Assembly: GCF_965262965.1 (NCBI RefSeq)
Contig: NZ_OZ253573.1
Span: 2,666,001-2,730,000 of the forward strand
DNA length: 64,000 bases
Source of the DNA: Poriferisodalis sp965262965
Lineage (GTDB): Bacteria; Actinomycetota; Acidimicrobiia; Acidimicrobiales; Poriferisodalaceae
Direction of reading: 5' to 3'
In this document: positions 43,788-51,968 of the stretch, in pieces
Position numbering within the stretch: the first letter of the stretch is position 1
Layout of the letters: each line of letters begins with the position of its first letter
Made by a program: the position numbers and the translations under genes
Notes under the pieces: model-generated
Told to the model about the DNA's origin: nothing
The model's input: only the letters and a program-made list of their open reading frames with translations
Databases searched by the model: none

Positions 43788-45818
43788 ATGGCCCAATCTA
43801 CACAGCCGGTGACAACGCGACTGCTCAGCCTGCCTGAGGAGCTTATTCTGATGCTCCTCAACGAGGAGACTGGTTATTTCCGTCCAATACCCGGCTGGAA
43901 CCTGAACTGTGCCGTCTTCGGTGCCGTGCTTGCAGAACTGTCGCTCGTGGCACGCATCGACACCGATATGACGTCGTTGATTCTTTTGGACGAAACCGAG
44001 ACCGGCGACCCCATCCTCGACTCGGTCCTGAACAAGATAGCACGCGAGCCAGAGCAGCGCAGCGCTCAATACTGGATTGAACGGCTCTCGCCCCTCGCGG
44101 AATCAATTATTGACTCCACGCTTGAGCGCCTTGTGGACCTCGATATCCTCGAGCATCACTCTGGAGACTTCTGGTCCTTGTCACGTACAGCTTGGCGACC
44201 AGAGCTGTACGGCTACACCCAGGAAGGAACTGCCGTCGAGTTTGTCAAGATACGCATCGGCCGCATGATCTTCGACAACGTCATTCCAAATCCCCGCGAC
44301 ATCATCATCATCTGCCTTGCCAATGCATGCGACGTCTTGCGTCATACATTCGAACTTGACAACGATGCTGAGAAGCGCATCGGGCTCATTTGTCAACTAG
44401 AATTGATCGGCCGCGCGATCGCCAATGCAATTGAAGAGAATCTCGCAGGCCCGGCGCTTCGACGTCCGACGCTTTCTAAACCGATCCCGCGGGTTCCACT
44501 ACGAAAGCTCTTGTTTCACCGCCATAGAAAGGACGGCAATCTTTCCGCGTTACTTGCAGATTTAGCCGCCAAATACGGGCCAATATTCCAATTCAAGATT
44601 CCGTTCTCGAAGAACCCCAAGGTCTTTATGGCCGGTCCCGATACGAACCGTTGGACACACAGATACGGTCGACTGTACATTACTTCCAGAAGCTATTTCG
44701 CCGATATCGAAAAGACATATGGTGCCCATGGACTATTACCCGCCCTTGACGGACCCGATCATTTTCGGCTGCGTAAGGCGCTCCGGCCGGGCTATGGCCG
44801 CGCACGTGCAGAAGAGCAAATCAGCGACATCATCCATCACGCCCGGACGTATATATCTGAATGGAACGTGGGTGATGCGATACCTGTCGTTGAGAATACC
44901 AGGCGCTATGTGAACTCGCAATTCTCGCCGTTGCTGCTCAGTATCGATTCGCAGGACGTCGTCGATGACATGATCGCGTTCAAGATTCGTGCTCTCAACA
45001 CGCACGTTGCGAAAGTGCTACCGAAATTTCTGCTGCACACGCCGGGAATGAAGCGACGGGCAAAAGCAATCGATACGGTGATGGACCGGGTTCACGTCAA
45101 CCATACGCCCACTCAGCGATCCGGCTGCCCTCGGGATCATGTGGACGACGTCCTTGATCTACACCACAGTGATCCGCAACTCATGCCAGAGACGAATCTA
45201 CGCTTTGTCTTTACCGCACCGTTGCTCGCGAGCATGTATCTCGGCGACCAATTGAGCTTCGCCATCTACGCAATGATCTCTCGGCCCGAACTCTACGCAA
45301 AGATTCGAGCGGAAGCAGACAAGCTATTTGCCGGCGGCGATCCACAACAAGAAGATCTCACCTCCGACGCGATCGATGTCACCCAAAGATTCATCATGGA
45401 ATGCCTGCGGATGTACCCGATCGTGGGCGTGTCGCTGCGAACTGTCATGAACACGTGTGTGGTCAAGGATTATATCTTGCAGGCCGGATCACAGGTGTAC
45501 ATCGCTCAAACGGCATCGCACTACATGAGCGAGGTCTTTCCTGATCCCTTCACATTCGACATTGACCGCTATCTACCATCGCGCAAGGAACATCTCACAA
45601 CCGGTTACGCCCCGTTCGGTCTCGGAACGCACCGCTGCCTGGGCTTTCAATTGGTCGAGTGGGGAATGGCGATCAATTTGCTGCTGCTTGCTCATCACTT
45701 CACTTTCGAGCTTCCGCCAGCGAGCCAGCACCTCAAGATCAGTATGGTTCCGTCGATGTCTCCGAAAAAGAACCTGAAGTTCGTCATCACCGAGCAGAGG
45801 CACGAACTGCACGTCTGA
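43788..45818 (+). CDS. GPP34-cytochrome P450 fusion protein
   Basis: Residues about 10-225 match the GPP34 (Golgi phosphoprotein 3-like) fold: LSLPEELILMLLNEETGYF, FGAVLAELSLVARI, and NPRDIIIICLANACDVL. Residues about 240-670 are a P450 with ExxR at Glu538-Arg541 (ECLRMYP) and the haem loop FGLGTHRCLG with ligand Cys617. The usual AGxxT oxygen-activation motif of helix I is replaced by LLASMYLGDQLS. GPP34 domains can bind acidic lipids, so membrane recruitment is a guess. GC is visibly lower than the neighbours (29 of 60 in 44581-44640). Divergent from the Rieske gene. Confidence 0.85.
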   Translation: MAQSTQPVTTRLLSLPEELILMLLNEETGYFRPIPGWNLNCAVFGAVLAELSLVARIDTDMTSLILLDETETGDPILDSVLNKIAREPEQRSAQYWIERLSPLAESIIDSTLERLVDLDILEHHSGDFWSLSRTAWRPELYGYTQEGTAVEFVKIRIGRMIFDNVIPNPRDIIIICLANACDVLRHTFELDNDAEKRIGLICQLELIGRAIANAIEENLAGPALRRPTLSKPIPRVPLRKLLFHRHRKDGNLSALLADLAAKYGPIFQFKIPFSKNPKVFMAGPDTNRWTHRYGRLYITSRSYFADIEKTYGAHGLLPALDGPDHFRLRKALRPGYGRARAEEQISDIIHHARTYISEWNVGDAIPVVENTRRYVNSQFSPLLLSIDSQDVVDDMIAFKIRALNTHVAKVLPKFLLHTPGMKRRAKAIDTVMDRVHVNHTPTQRSGCPRDHVDDVLDLHHSDPQLMPETNLRFVFTAPLLASMYLGDQLSFAIYAMISRPELYAKIRAEADKLFAGGDPQQEDLTSDAIDVTQRFIMECLRMYPIVGVSLRTVMNTCVVKDYILQAGSQVYIAQTASHYMSEVFPDPFTFDIDRYLPSRKEHLTTGYAPFGLGTHRCLGFQLVEWGMAINLLLLAHHFTFELPPASQHLKISMVPSMSPKKNLKFVITEQRHELHV

Positions 45819-45831
45819 AATATCGGTGCGG

Positions 45832-45867
45832 ATACAGCGAAGCTGATTGATGCAGCGAAGCTGGTTC
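45832..45867 (+). repeat. 18-bp tandem repeat at the right edge of the oxygenase insert
   Basis: GATACAGCGAAGCTGATT is followed directly by GATGCAGCGAAGCTGGTT, differing at two positions. It lies 14 nt after the P450 stop and 13 nt before the Jag_N stop. Confidence 0.8.
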
Positions 45868-45879
45868 GTGCGTTCGAGC

Positions 45880-46404
45880 TCAGCCTTCGTCACCATGGCC
45901 GGGTAGGCGCCGGCGGCGTGCAGTGGTAACACCTTGACCTTGTGCCGCTGTTTGAGAACGAGTGCTCGTCGTTTTCCCTGCGTCGCTGGCGGCGGTCGGT
46001 GCCTTCGTCGAAACGGCGCTCGGCTGACGCTGCGAGCTCGCCTTGCCTGACTGCGACCCGGATCCGCGCCGCCGCCGTGAGGGCCGACGCCCGGACTGGC
46101 TCCCGCTGTTCTGTCCTTGCTTCTGTCCTTGCTTTCCCGACGGTGCCCGCTTCGGAGACTGTCCCTTCGCACCCGAGCGGCGCGATCGGCGGCGGTCGCG
46201 CCGGGCCTCACCCAATCGAGGCGGTGGACCGGTCGGCCGGACACGAACACGCACTCTCGCTGGGTGGCGCCGCAGTCCCCATCGGGAACTCGACGGCGCC
46301 GCCATGACCTCCACGTCGGCGTCTTCGAGTGCTATCGACAGTGCGTCGAGTGCGCGGTCTGTCGCGGCCTCGACGGTCGATCCGGTGACGATGACCCATT
46401 CCAC
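45880..46404 (-). CDS. jag: Jag N-terminal (Jag_N) domain with long basic linker, detached
   Basis: The first 60 residues, MEWVIVTGSTVEAATDRALD onward to PARVRVRVRP, match the Jag_N domain that normally precedes KH and R3H in one protein. A 110-residue Arg/Ser/Gln/Gly-rich linker follows and then a stop; no KH or R3H is present. It lies 41 nt below yidC, the normal place of jag. The missing KH-R3H half is at 41643-42140 on the same strand, beyond the Rieske and P450 genes. It could be a broken gene or a functional split. Confidence 0.85.
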   Translation of the reverse strand: MEWVIVTGSTVEAATDRALDALSIALEDADVEVMAAPSSSRWGLRRHPARVRVRVRPTGPPPRLGEARRDRRRSRRSGAKGQSPKRAPSGKQGQKQGQNSGSQSGRRPSRRRRGSGSQSGKASSQRQPSAVSTKAPTAASDAGKTTSTRSQTAAQGQGVTTARRRRLPGHGDEG

Positions 46405-46445
46405 GGCGCAGTCTCACCTGCCCCGGGGCGCTCGGGGGATCGATG

Positions 46446-47639
46446 TCATCGTTTCCTGCGATTGCGGGTCCGGCCGTCTCCGGACGTGCGGCGGCTTTGG
46501 ATTGGCTTTGGTCCGTCCTTGGCTTCGGTGCGACCGCGACGGCGGCCACGCTTGCGGTTGGCCTCGGCGTCTTTGGAGTACGAACCCTTTCGTGCCCGCT
46601 TGCCAGCATCAGTAACGCGCTCCGCTGACGAGCGTGTTCGCCGAACTTGGGGCGGGCCGTCATCGGAACCGTCCGTCACACGATTGTCCGGTGCATGCTG
46701 AGGCGGCGGCTTCGACCGGTTCGACCGCTCGGCGCTGCGCCGCTCTCGTTCTGCTTGGCGCGCGGCCTCAGCATCAAGCGCTTTGCGTGAACGCTGGTTG
46801 GGAACTTGCTGGGTCGGAGTCGCCTCTGGTTCGTCAACCGTCTCGGCCTCAATGACTCCGTCGGTCAACGGTTGGGGTGGCTTCATCGTGGCGTGTATGA
46901 ACGCCTGCTGCAGCATCCGGTAGAGGCTCGACACAATGAAGTAGGGAATCAGCGCTGCGGGCACGATGAAGCTGAACACCGGCAGCATGAAGGGCATGTA
47001 CTTCATCATCAGTTCCATCTGACGATTCGGCATCGCGGGTCCGCCGGCTCGCCGTTTCGCCATCTGACGCTGCTGCAGCCAGGCGAGAATGAAGGTGATC
47101 GCCACGAGACCGAGATACGGGGACCCATTGATGAAACCGGCGATGTCGCTGGCCTCAGTCAGCACATCCCAGACCGATTGCGCCAAATCCATACCGAGCG
47201 AGGGCATTTCGCCCCCGGCTTCCACGAGATCTCGGTACAACTCCGAATCACTGCTCAGATTGCGGGGGAACGGATTGTCGCTCGTGTTGTCCTCGGGAAT
47301 GCGCAGGTTCCAGATCACTCGATACAGCACAAAAAAGATCGGAAGCTGCACGAGGTTCGGCACACACCCGCCCAGGGGACTCACCCCGTGGGCCTGGTAC
47401 AGCTTCATCATCTCTTCGTTGATCTTCTGGCGATCACCCGCGTACTGTTTGCGCAAGCGCGTCATCTCGGGCTGCAACCCCTGGGTCTTCGTCATGGCCC
47501 GAGCGCCCCGCAATGTCAACGGAGTGAACACGAGCATGATCGCCAGAGTGAGCATGCAGATGGCGAACGTGTAATCAGGAACCAACGAGTAGAACCACGA
47601 CATCACGCTCGCGAGCCCATTGAAAATCACGTCGAACAT
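46446..47639 (-). CDS. yidC: Membrane protein insertase YidC
   Basis: YidC inserts membrane proteins with or without Sec. The 397-aa protein has five hydrophobic helices; the core is TPLTLRGARAMTKTQGLQPE with the conserved groove Arg, then LRKQYAGDRQKINEEMMKLY, HGVSPLGGCVPNLVQLPIF and FMLPVFSFIVPAALIPYF. The C-terminal 140 residues are strongly basic, like other actinobacterial YidC tails that contact ribosomes. Its start overlaps yidD by 13 nt. Confidence 0.95.
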   Translation of the reverse strand: MFDVIFNGLASVMSWFYSLVPDYTFAICMLTLAIMLVFTPLTLRGARAMTKTQGLQPEMTRLRKQYAGDRQKINEEMMKLYQAHGVSPLGGCVPNLVQLPIFFVLYRVIWNLRIPEDNTSDNPFPRNLSSDSELYRDLVEAGGEMPSLGMDLAQSVWDVLTEASDIAGFINGSPYLGLVAITFILAWLQQRQMAKRRAGGPAMPNRQMELMMKYMPFMLPVFSFIVPAALIPYFIVSSLYRMLQQAFIHATMKPPQPLTDGVIEAETVDEPEATPTQQVPNQRSRKALDAEAARQAERERRSAERSNRSKPPPQHAPDNRVTDGSDDGPPQVRRTRSSAERVTDAGKRARKGSYSKDAEANRKRGRRRGRTEAKDGPKPIQSRRTSGDGRTRNRRKR

Positions 47640-47932
47640 GAATGCTCCCCGGTGTCACGAACAGCATCGGCTTTGGGGCTGGCGGTCACTGCGTCGGCGA
47701 CAGTCAGTCGCCCCGGCACAGGATCGAAACCCCACCCGCCCCATGGATGACAGCGAGCAATGCGGCGCAGGGCCAGCCAGCCGCCGCGGACCGCTCCCCA
47801 CGATTGCAGGGCCTCGAGCGCGTACCTCGAGCACGTGGGATCGAAACGGCAGCTAGCGGGGCGCCAGCGGGGGAGTGCTTGGTAGAAGCGGACGGCCGAA
47901 GACAGCACCCGTGCCGCGACACTGGCCTTCAC
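47627..47932 (-). CDS. yidD: Membrane protein insertion efficiency factor YidD
   Basis: This small amphipathic protein (101 aa) assists YidC. Signature: FYQALPRWRPASCRFDPTCS, RYALEALQSWGAVRGG, and RIARCHPWGGWGFDPVP. GTG 47932 overlaps the rnpA stop (GTGA) and the gene ends inside yidC. The C-terminal 25 residues are non-conserved. Confidence 0.92.
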   Translation of the reverse strand: MKASVAARVLSSAVRFYQALPRWRPASCRFDPTCSRYALEALQSWGAVRGGWLALRRIARCHPWGGWGFDPVPGRLTVADAVTASPKADAVRDTGEHSCST

Positions 47933-48306
47933 GGGGCCAGATCCGACGGGGCCAGATCCGATCGGGCCAGTTGCGACCGACAGTTCTGCCCCGACGCCGT
48001 CTCGAGCAGGAACAGCAGTTCGGTGCGCGCTTGGCGATACGACACTGTTGACGCAGGCTGACGCGTGCCAATCAGGTACCGGCCCCGAACGAGCGCACTC
48101 GAATGCTCCCGAAGAATTTCGCGAAGCCGGCGCCGGACTCGATTGCGCGCGACGGCCGTTCCCTGTCGCCGCCCGATTGCGAACGCGACGCGTGGGCGAT
48201 CCAGTTCTGGATCCGGCGCGAACGAGATCCACAAAGCGTCGCTTTCGAAGCGGCGACCGCGGCGCAGCGCTGTGAAGTCGGCCCTGCTGCGGCACGAATC
48301 GATCAG
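47929..48306 (-). CDS. rnpA: Ribonuclease P protein component, non-canonical start
   Basis: RnpA binds the catalytic RNA of RNase P. The protein reads ADFTALRRGRRFESDALW, then VAFAIGRRQGTAVARNRVRR with the RNR signature RNRVRRRLREILRE. The conserved N-terminal strand and Phe lie upstream of the first usable TTG (48234), yet the frame has no ATG, GTG or TTG there, even back through rpmH. CTG at 48306 or ATC at 48303, overlapping the rpmH TGA, is the likely start (125 aa). The C-terminus has a pentapeptide repeat LARSD-LAPSD-LAP. Confidence 0.88.
   Translation of the reverse strand: MIDSCRSRADFTALRRGRRFESDALWISFAPDPELDRPRVAFAIGRRQGTAVARNRVRRRLREILREHSSALVRGRYLIGTRQPASTVSYRQARTELLFLLETASGQNCRSQLARSDLAPSDLAP
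47931..47968 (-). repeat. 15-bp tandem repeat at the rnpA/yidD junction
   Basis: CGGGGCCAGATCCGA (plus strand) occurs twice in tandem, with a partial third unit. It encodes the LAPSD repeat at the RnpA C-terminus and abuts the yidD start. Confidence 0.75.
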
Positions 48307-48437
48307 GCGCTCAGCCGTTGCCGGCCCTTGCGTCGACGAGCCTTCACGACAGCACGGCCTGCGCGGGTGGACATCCGATGACGAAACCCGTGGCGGCGTG
48401 CTCGGCGGCGATTGTGGGGTTGGTACGTGCGTTTCAC
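48303..48437 (-). CDS. rpmH: 50S ribosomal protein L34
   Basis: The 44-aa protein, KRTYQPHNRRRARRHGF through RAGRAVVKARRRKGRQRLSA, is a complete L34. The start is GTG at 48437 with AGGAG 8 nt upstream. Its TGA (48305-48303) is embedded in CTGATC, where rnpA appears to begin. Confidence 0.97.
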   Translation of the reverse strand: MKRTYQPHNRRRARRHGFRHRMSTRAGRAVVKARRRKGRQRLSA

Positions 48438-48898
48438 GCTGCAGTCTCCTAGGGGCTCACCCTGCGAGCTGGTACACGAGTTGCGGGCAGGTGGCCCATT
48501 CGGGTCCGGCGGTCAACCCTGAGGTCCCGACAGCCTACGGGCGTTGCCCACAGGCGGCACATTGCAGCGCGTCCTGTTTGCAGTGCGATCGCGCGCGATT
48601 CCGGCGAACCGCGCGCGACATCGCGCGGAATCACTCGACAGCCGCAGATTTCGTTGACCACCGAATCGGCCGAACTCGCGCGCAAATCCCGATGTCAACC
48701 GCTTGTTATGCGGGTGTCATGGGGCTGTCGACGAATTGCCGTTGCTGCGGGAATTGACGCATTCCTGACACGGCTTGTGCCGCACTTGCAGCGCGGTGTA
48801 CTCGCCCATAAGTTGCCTCTACCCCAGCGCCGTGCCGCGGCTCGCGGGCACTGAAGATCCGGGACGAGCCTCGAAGGCTGCACAGAGACGAGGATGTC
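48438..48898. promoter_or_regulatory. Divergent rpmH-dnaA intergenic region
   Basis: This 461-nt region must carry promoters for rpmH (minus) and dnaA (plus). I find no good DnaA box (best TTGCCCACA at about 48544, 7 of 9) and no convincing gene, so the origin is more likely between dnaA and dnaN. Confidence 0.5.
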
Positions 48899-50437
48899 GT
48901 GGCGAGTTCTCCGCAGGCGAGCGCAGCAGCGCACGAACCTGAGGAGAGCCGGAATCCGCGTCAATCCCAGCCACCGACTAGCCCCGCTTCGGTTCCGGGC
49001 ACCCAGGTGCCGCGATCTGGCCCGACAGACCGGACCAACACCGACGCACTGTGGTCTCAGTGTCGACAGATTCTGCGCGAGACAGTCTCCGAAGCGCTCT
49101 GGCTCGGCTACTTTCGCCATCTTCAAGCTCTGCACATCGACGACGCGCTTGCCGTGCTCATCGCGCCGAGCAACATGATCCGCGACCGGATCCAGCGGCG
49201 CTACATCCCGATGCTTCACGCGGCATTCGAACAGCTTCCTGTGCGCCCCCAGAACTACGAGATCGAGACCCGACCCGACATCGGCGACTTGGACCAGGCC
49301 AACGTGACCAACGCAGATGTGCAGGATTACGCGCTGCCCAGGCCAGCCGCCGAGCAAGAGCCAGAGGCCGAAATCGCCCCGCCACCTGCGCGAACGCCAG
49401 CTCGGCCGCAAATTCCGCACGCTGACGCCACGAATCCTCGATACACCTTCGGTAGTTTCGTGACAGGCAGCAGCAATCGATTTGCTCAAGCTGCCGCGCT
49501 CGCTGTCGCAGAGACTCCCGGCGTCGCGTACAACCCGCTGTTCATTCACGGGAGTACCGGACTGGGCAAGACGCACCTGCTGCAAGCGATCGTCAACTAT
49601 CTCGGCGAGACGCTGCCGGAGCACCGAGTCAGCTACGTCTCCACCGAGACTTTCCTCTCCGAGTTCATCGAGGCGATCCGGATGAACACGACACCCGCGT
49701 TCAAACGGCGCTACCGCGATCTGGATGTCCTGCTGCTTGACGACATCCAGTTCATGGAAGGCAAGGAAGGTCTCCAGGAAGAGCTCTTCCACACGTTCAA
49801 CTCGCTGCACGTGGCCGGCCGTCAGATCGTCATTTCTTCAGACCGTCCGCCACGCAGCATCGCGACGCTGTCCGATCGGCTGCGAAGCCGGTTCGAATGG
49901 GGTCTCATCACCGACATCCAGCCGCCGGATCTTGAGACCCGTGTCGCCATCCTTCGCAAGAAGACCGAGCATCGCCACGTTCCCGACGAAGTGCTCAAGT
50001 ACATCGCTCACCTCATCACGAACAACATCCGCGAGCTTGAAGGCGCATTGGTGCGGGTCACCGCATTTGCCAGCCTCACTCGGAGTCAAGTCGCGCTCGA
50101 GATGGCGCAGCAGATTCTCAGCGACGTGCGGGAGCCACAGGAAGAGCCCATCACCACCGATCGCATCTTGCAGATGACCGCGGATGTCTTTGGCTACGAC
50201 ATAGCCGAACTCACCAGTCCAGGGCGCCAGCAGGGATTGGTGAAGGCACGACAGATCAGCATGTACGTGATGCGTGAGCTGACCGATCTGAGTTATCCAG
50301 CCATCGCTAGCGTCTTCGGCGGCCGCGATCACACCACCGTCATGCACGCCGTCAAGAAGATCAACCGATTGCTCCCATCGGAGCGGAAGGTGTACGACCA
50401 GGTTGCTCAGTTGATCGCGCGTGTCCGAGCTGTCTGA
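48899..50437 (+). CDS. dnaA: Chromosomal replication initiator DnaA
   Basis: DnaA opens the origin and loads DnaB. The 512-aa protein has domain I (LWSQCRQILRETVSEALWL), a Pro-rich domain II (about 120-175), the AAA+ domain with HGSTGLGKTHLLQ (from residue 217) and LLLDDIQFMEG, and domain IV with the DNA-binding ARQISMYVMRELTDLSYPAI and FGGRDHTTVMHAVKKI. GTG start with GAGG 5 nt away. Confidence 0.97.
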   Translation: MASSPQASAAAHEPEESRNPRQSQPPTSPASVPGTQVPRSGPTDRTNTDALWSQCRQILRETVSEALWLGYFRHLQALHIDDALAVLIAPSNMIRDRIQRRYIPMLHAAFEQLPVRPQNYEIETRPDIGDLDQANVTNADVQDYALPRPAAEQEPEAEIAPPPARTPARPQIPHADATNPRYTFGSFVTGSSNRFAQAAALAVAETPGVAYNPLFIHGSTGLGKTHLLQAIVNYLGETLPEHRVSYVSTETFLSEFIEAIRMNTTPAFKRRYRDLDVLLLDDIQFMEGKEGLQEELFHTFNSLHVAGRQIVISSDRPPRSIATLSDRLRSRFEWGLITDIQPPDLETRVAILRKKTEHRHVPDEVLKYIAHLITNNIRELEGALVRVTAFASLTRSQVALEMAQQILSDVREPQEEPITTDRILQMTADVFGYDIAELTSPGRQQGLVKARQISMYVMRELTDLSYPAIASVFGGRDHTTVMHAVKKINRLLPSERKVYDQVAQLIARVRAV

Positions 50438-50757
50438 CAGCGAGCGGCGATACCTTCCGCGACACCGTCGACATACGGGCCTAGTGTGTCTCCACACGCT
50501 GTGGACAACGAGTGGAAAAGCTCTCGACAGCCCTCGGGAAATCTTGGGTTTTTCCACCGCGCTGCCGACGACCAAACAAGAGGAGCCCTGAGCTGTGGAC
50601 GCCGCAGGCATGACTGTTGACAGCCAAAACTGGCTGATCTGCAAGGACGCCGGGTTGTCCACAATCCACAGCCCCTACAGCCACTACTAAGACTTCTCAA
50701 CCACAGACTTGAGGATTGTCCAGCACATCGGCCCGGACCGGCCAAGGAGAATCACCC
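50438..50757. other. Probable replication origin oriC
   Basis: The dnaA-dnaN gap has several DnaA boxes: TGTGGACAA (50500-50508), TTTTCCACC (50550-50558), TGTGGACGC (50595-50603), TTGTCCACA (50656-50664) overlapping AATCCACA (50664-50671), and TTGTCCAGC (50717-50725). TCCACA-CGC-TGTGGA (50491-50505) is a perfect inverted repeat. Only modestly AT-rich patches are seen as unwinding candidates. AAGGAG at the end belongs to dnaN. Confidence 0.8.
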
Positions 50758-51867
50758 GTGAAATTGCGCATTGAACGAGACGTACTCGTTGATCAGTTGG
50801 TGCTTGCGAGCCGCGGCGTGAATGCCCGCGGTGGCGGGCTGTTCGTGCTCACCGGACTTCACTTGCGCGCCGACGCCGACGGGCTGACGGTGACTGGCAC
50901 GGATCTGGATCTGACAGTGCGGTCCCAGCTGCGCACAGCGGTCGAGGTCGAGGGCGAGACGGTGGTCCCTGCTCGGCTGCTGACGGACATCGCGAGGTCG
51001 CTGCCATCGGGCGACGTCAGCCTGCAGGTCCTTGAGGACGAGGTGCAGATAGCCAGCGGTCGGTCGTTGTTCTCCGTGCGCACGCTGCCGGTTGCCGACT
51101 TTCCGACATTGCCCGCGCCCGCGGGCGACGAAGTCAATGTGCCGTCCGAAGATCTTGCGCAGGCTTTTCGCCAAGTCGCGAGAGCCGCGAGTTCTGATGA
51201 CGCCCGGCCGATCCTCACCGGCGTGCTCATGGCGGCCCGCGAAGAGGGCCTTCGCCTTGTTGCGACGGATTCTTACCGGCTTGCGTTGCGGGACCTCCCT
51301 GGAGCCCAAGTGCTCAGCGAAGGCCAGCAGGTCCTCGTACCGTCACGGGCGCTCGAGGAGCTGAGCAGAATCCTCGCGCCGTCCAAGAACGTGACGATGC
51401 GCCTCGGCGAACGCGAGGTCACCTTCGAAGTCAGCGACGCCGACCACATTGCTCAGGTCACCTGCCGGCTGATTGCAGGCGAATTTCCGAGCTACCAACC
51501 GCTTATTCCGGATTCGTCCGAGAACCGCCTCGAAGTGGACAGAGTCGCACTGCTCGACGGAACCCGGCGACTTCGCCTGCTGGCCCGCGACACCAATGCA
51601 CCAGTTCGCATTGCGCTGCGTGAGGGCAGCATCGAGCTCACCGCGATCAGCCAGGACGTCGGCAGCGCCAGTGAGGAAATCGACGCCAGCTACGAAGGAA
51701 CACCGACGACCGTCGCGTTCAATCCTGATTATCTCATTGAAGGTCTTGAGGCAGCCGGCGGAGAGACTGTCGAGCTCGTACGCCTCGACGCACTCAAGCC
51801 CGCCGTCCTTCGTACTCCAGGTGAGGGCGAGTTTTTGTATCTGCTGATGCCAGTGCGGGTGTCCTGA
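50758..51867 (+). CDS. dnaN: DNA polymerase III beta subunit (sliding clamp)
   Basis: DnaN forms the ring clamp. The 369-aa protein has three clamp folds: KLRIERDVLVDQLVLASRGV, then LPVADFPTLPAP, and GEFPSYQPLIPDS, ending LMPVRVS. The GTG at 50758 is chosen because AAGGAG lies 8 nt upstream. Confidence 0.97.
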   Translation: MKLRIERDVLVDQLVLASRGVNARGGGLFVLTGLHLRADADGLTVTGTDLDLTVRSQLRTAVEVEGETVVPARLLTDIARSLPSGDVSLQVLEDEVQIASGRSLFSVRTLPVADFPTLPAPAGDEVNVPSEDLAQAFRQVARAASSDDARPILTGVLMAAREEGLRLVATDSYRLALRDLPGAQVLSEGQQVLVPSRALEELSRILAPSKNVTMRLGEREVTFEVSDADHIAQVTCRLIAGEFPSYQPLIPDSSENRLEVDRVALLDGTRRLRLLARDTNAPVRIALREGSIELTAISQDVGSASEEIDASYEGTPTTVAFNPDYLIEGLEAAGGETVELVRLDALKPAVLRTPGEGEFLYLLMPVRVS

Positions 51868-51968
51868 GCTCGGGGCAATCGGTTGGGCCCCGAGTGAGAC
51901 CGGCACGAACGTGACCTCGAACGTCGCGCCACGCCGCCCGCTGGCCTCCAATCGTTGAGCTTGCTGCC

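Noticed and set aside
41580..46445. Insertion sequence or prophage carrying the oxygenase genes
   Set aside because: No transposase, integrase or terminal inverted repeats were found; only a weak 9-bp direct repeat.
48438..48898. Origin of replication in the rpmH-dnaA gap
   Set aside because: No DnaA box better than 7 of 9; the dnaA-dnaN gap has several good ones.
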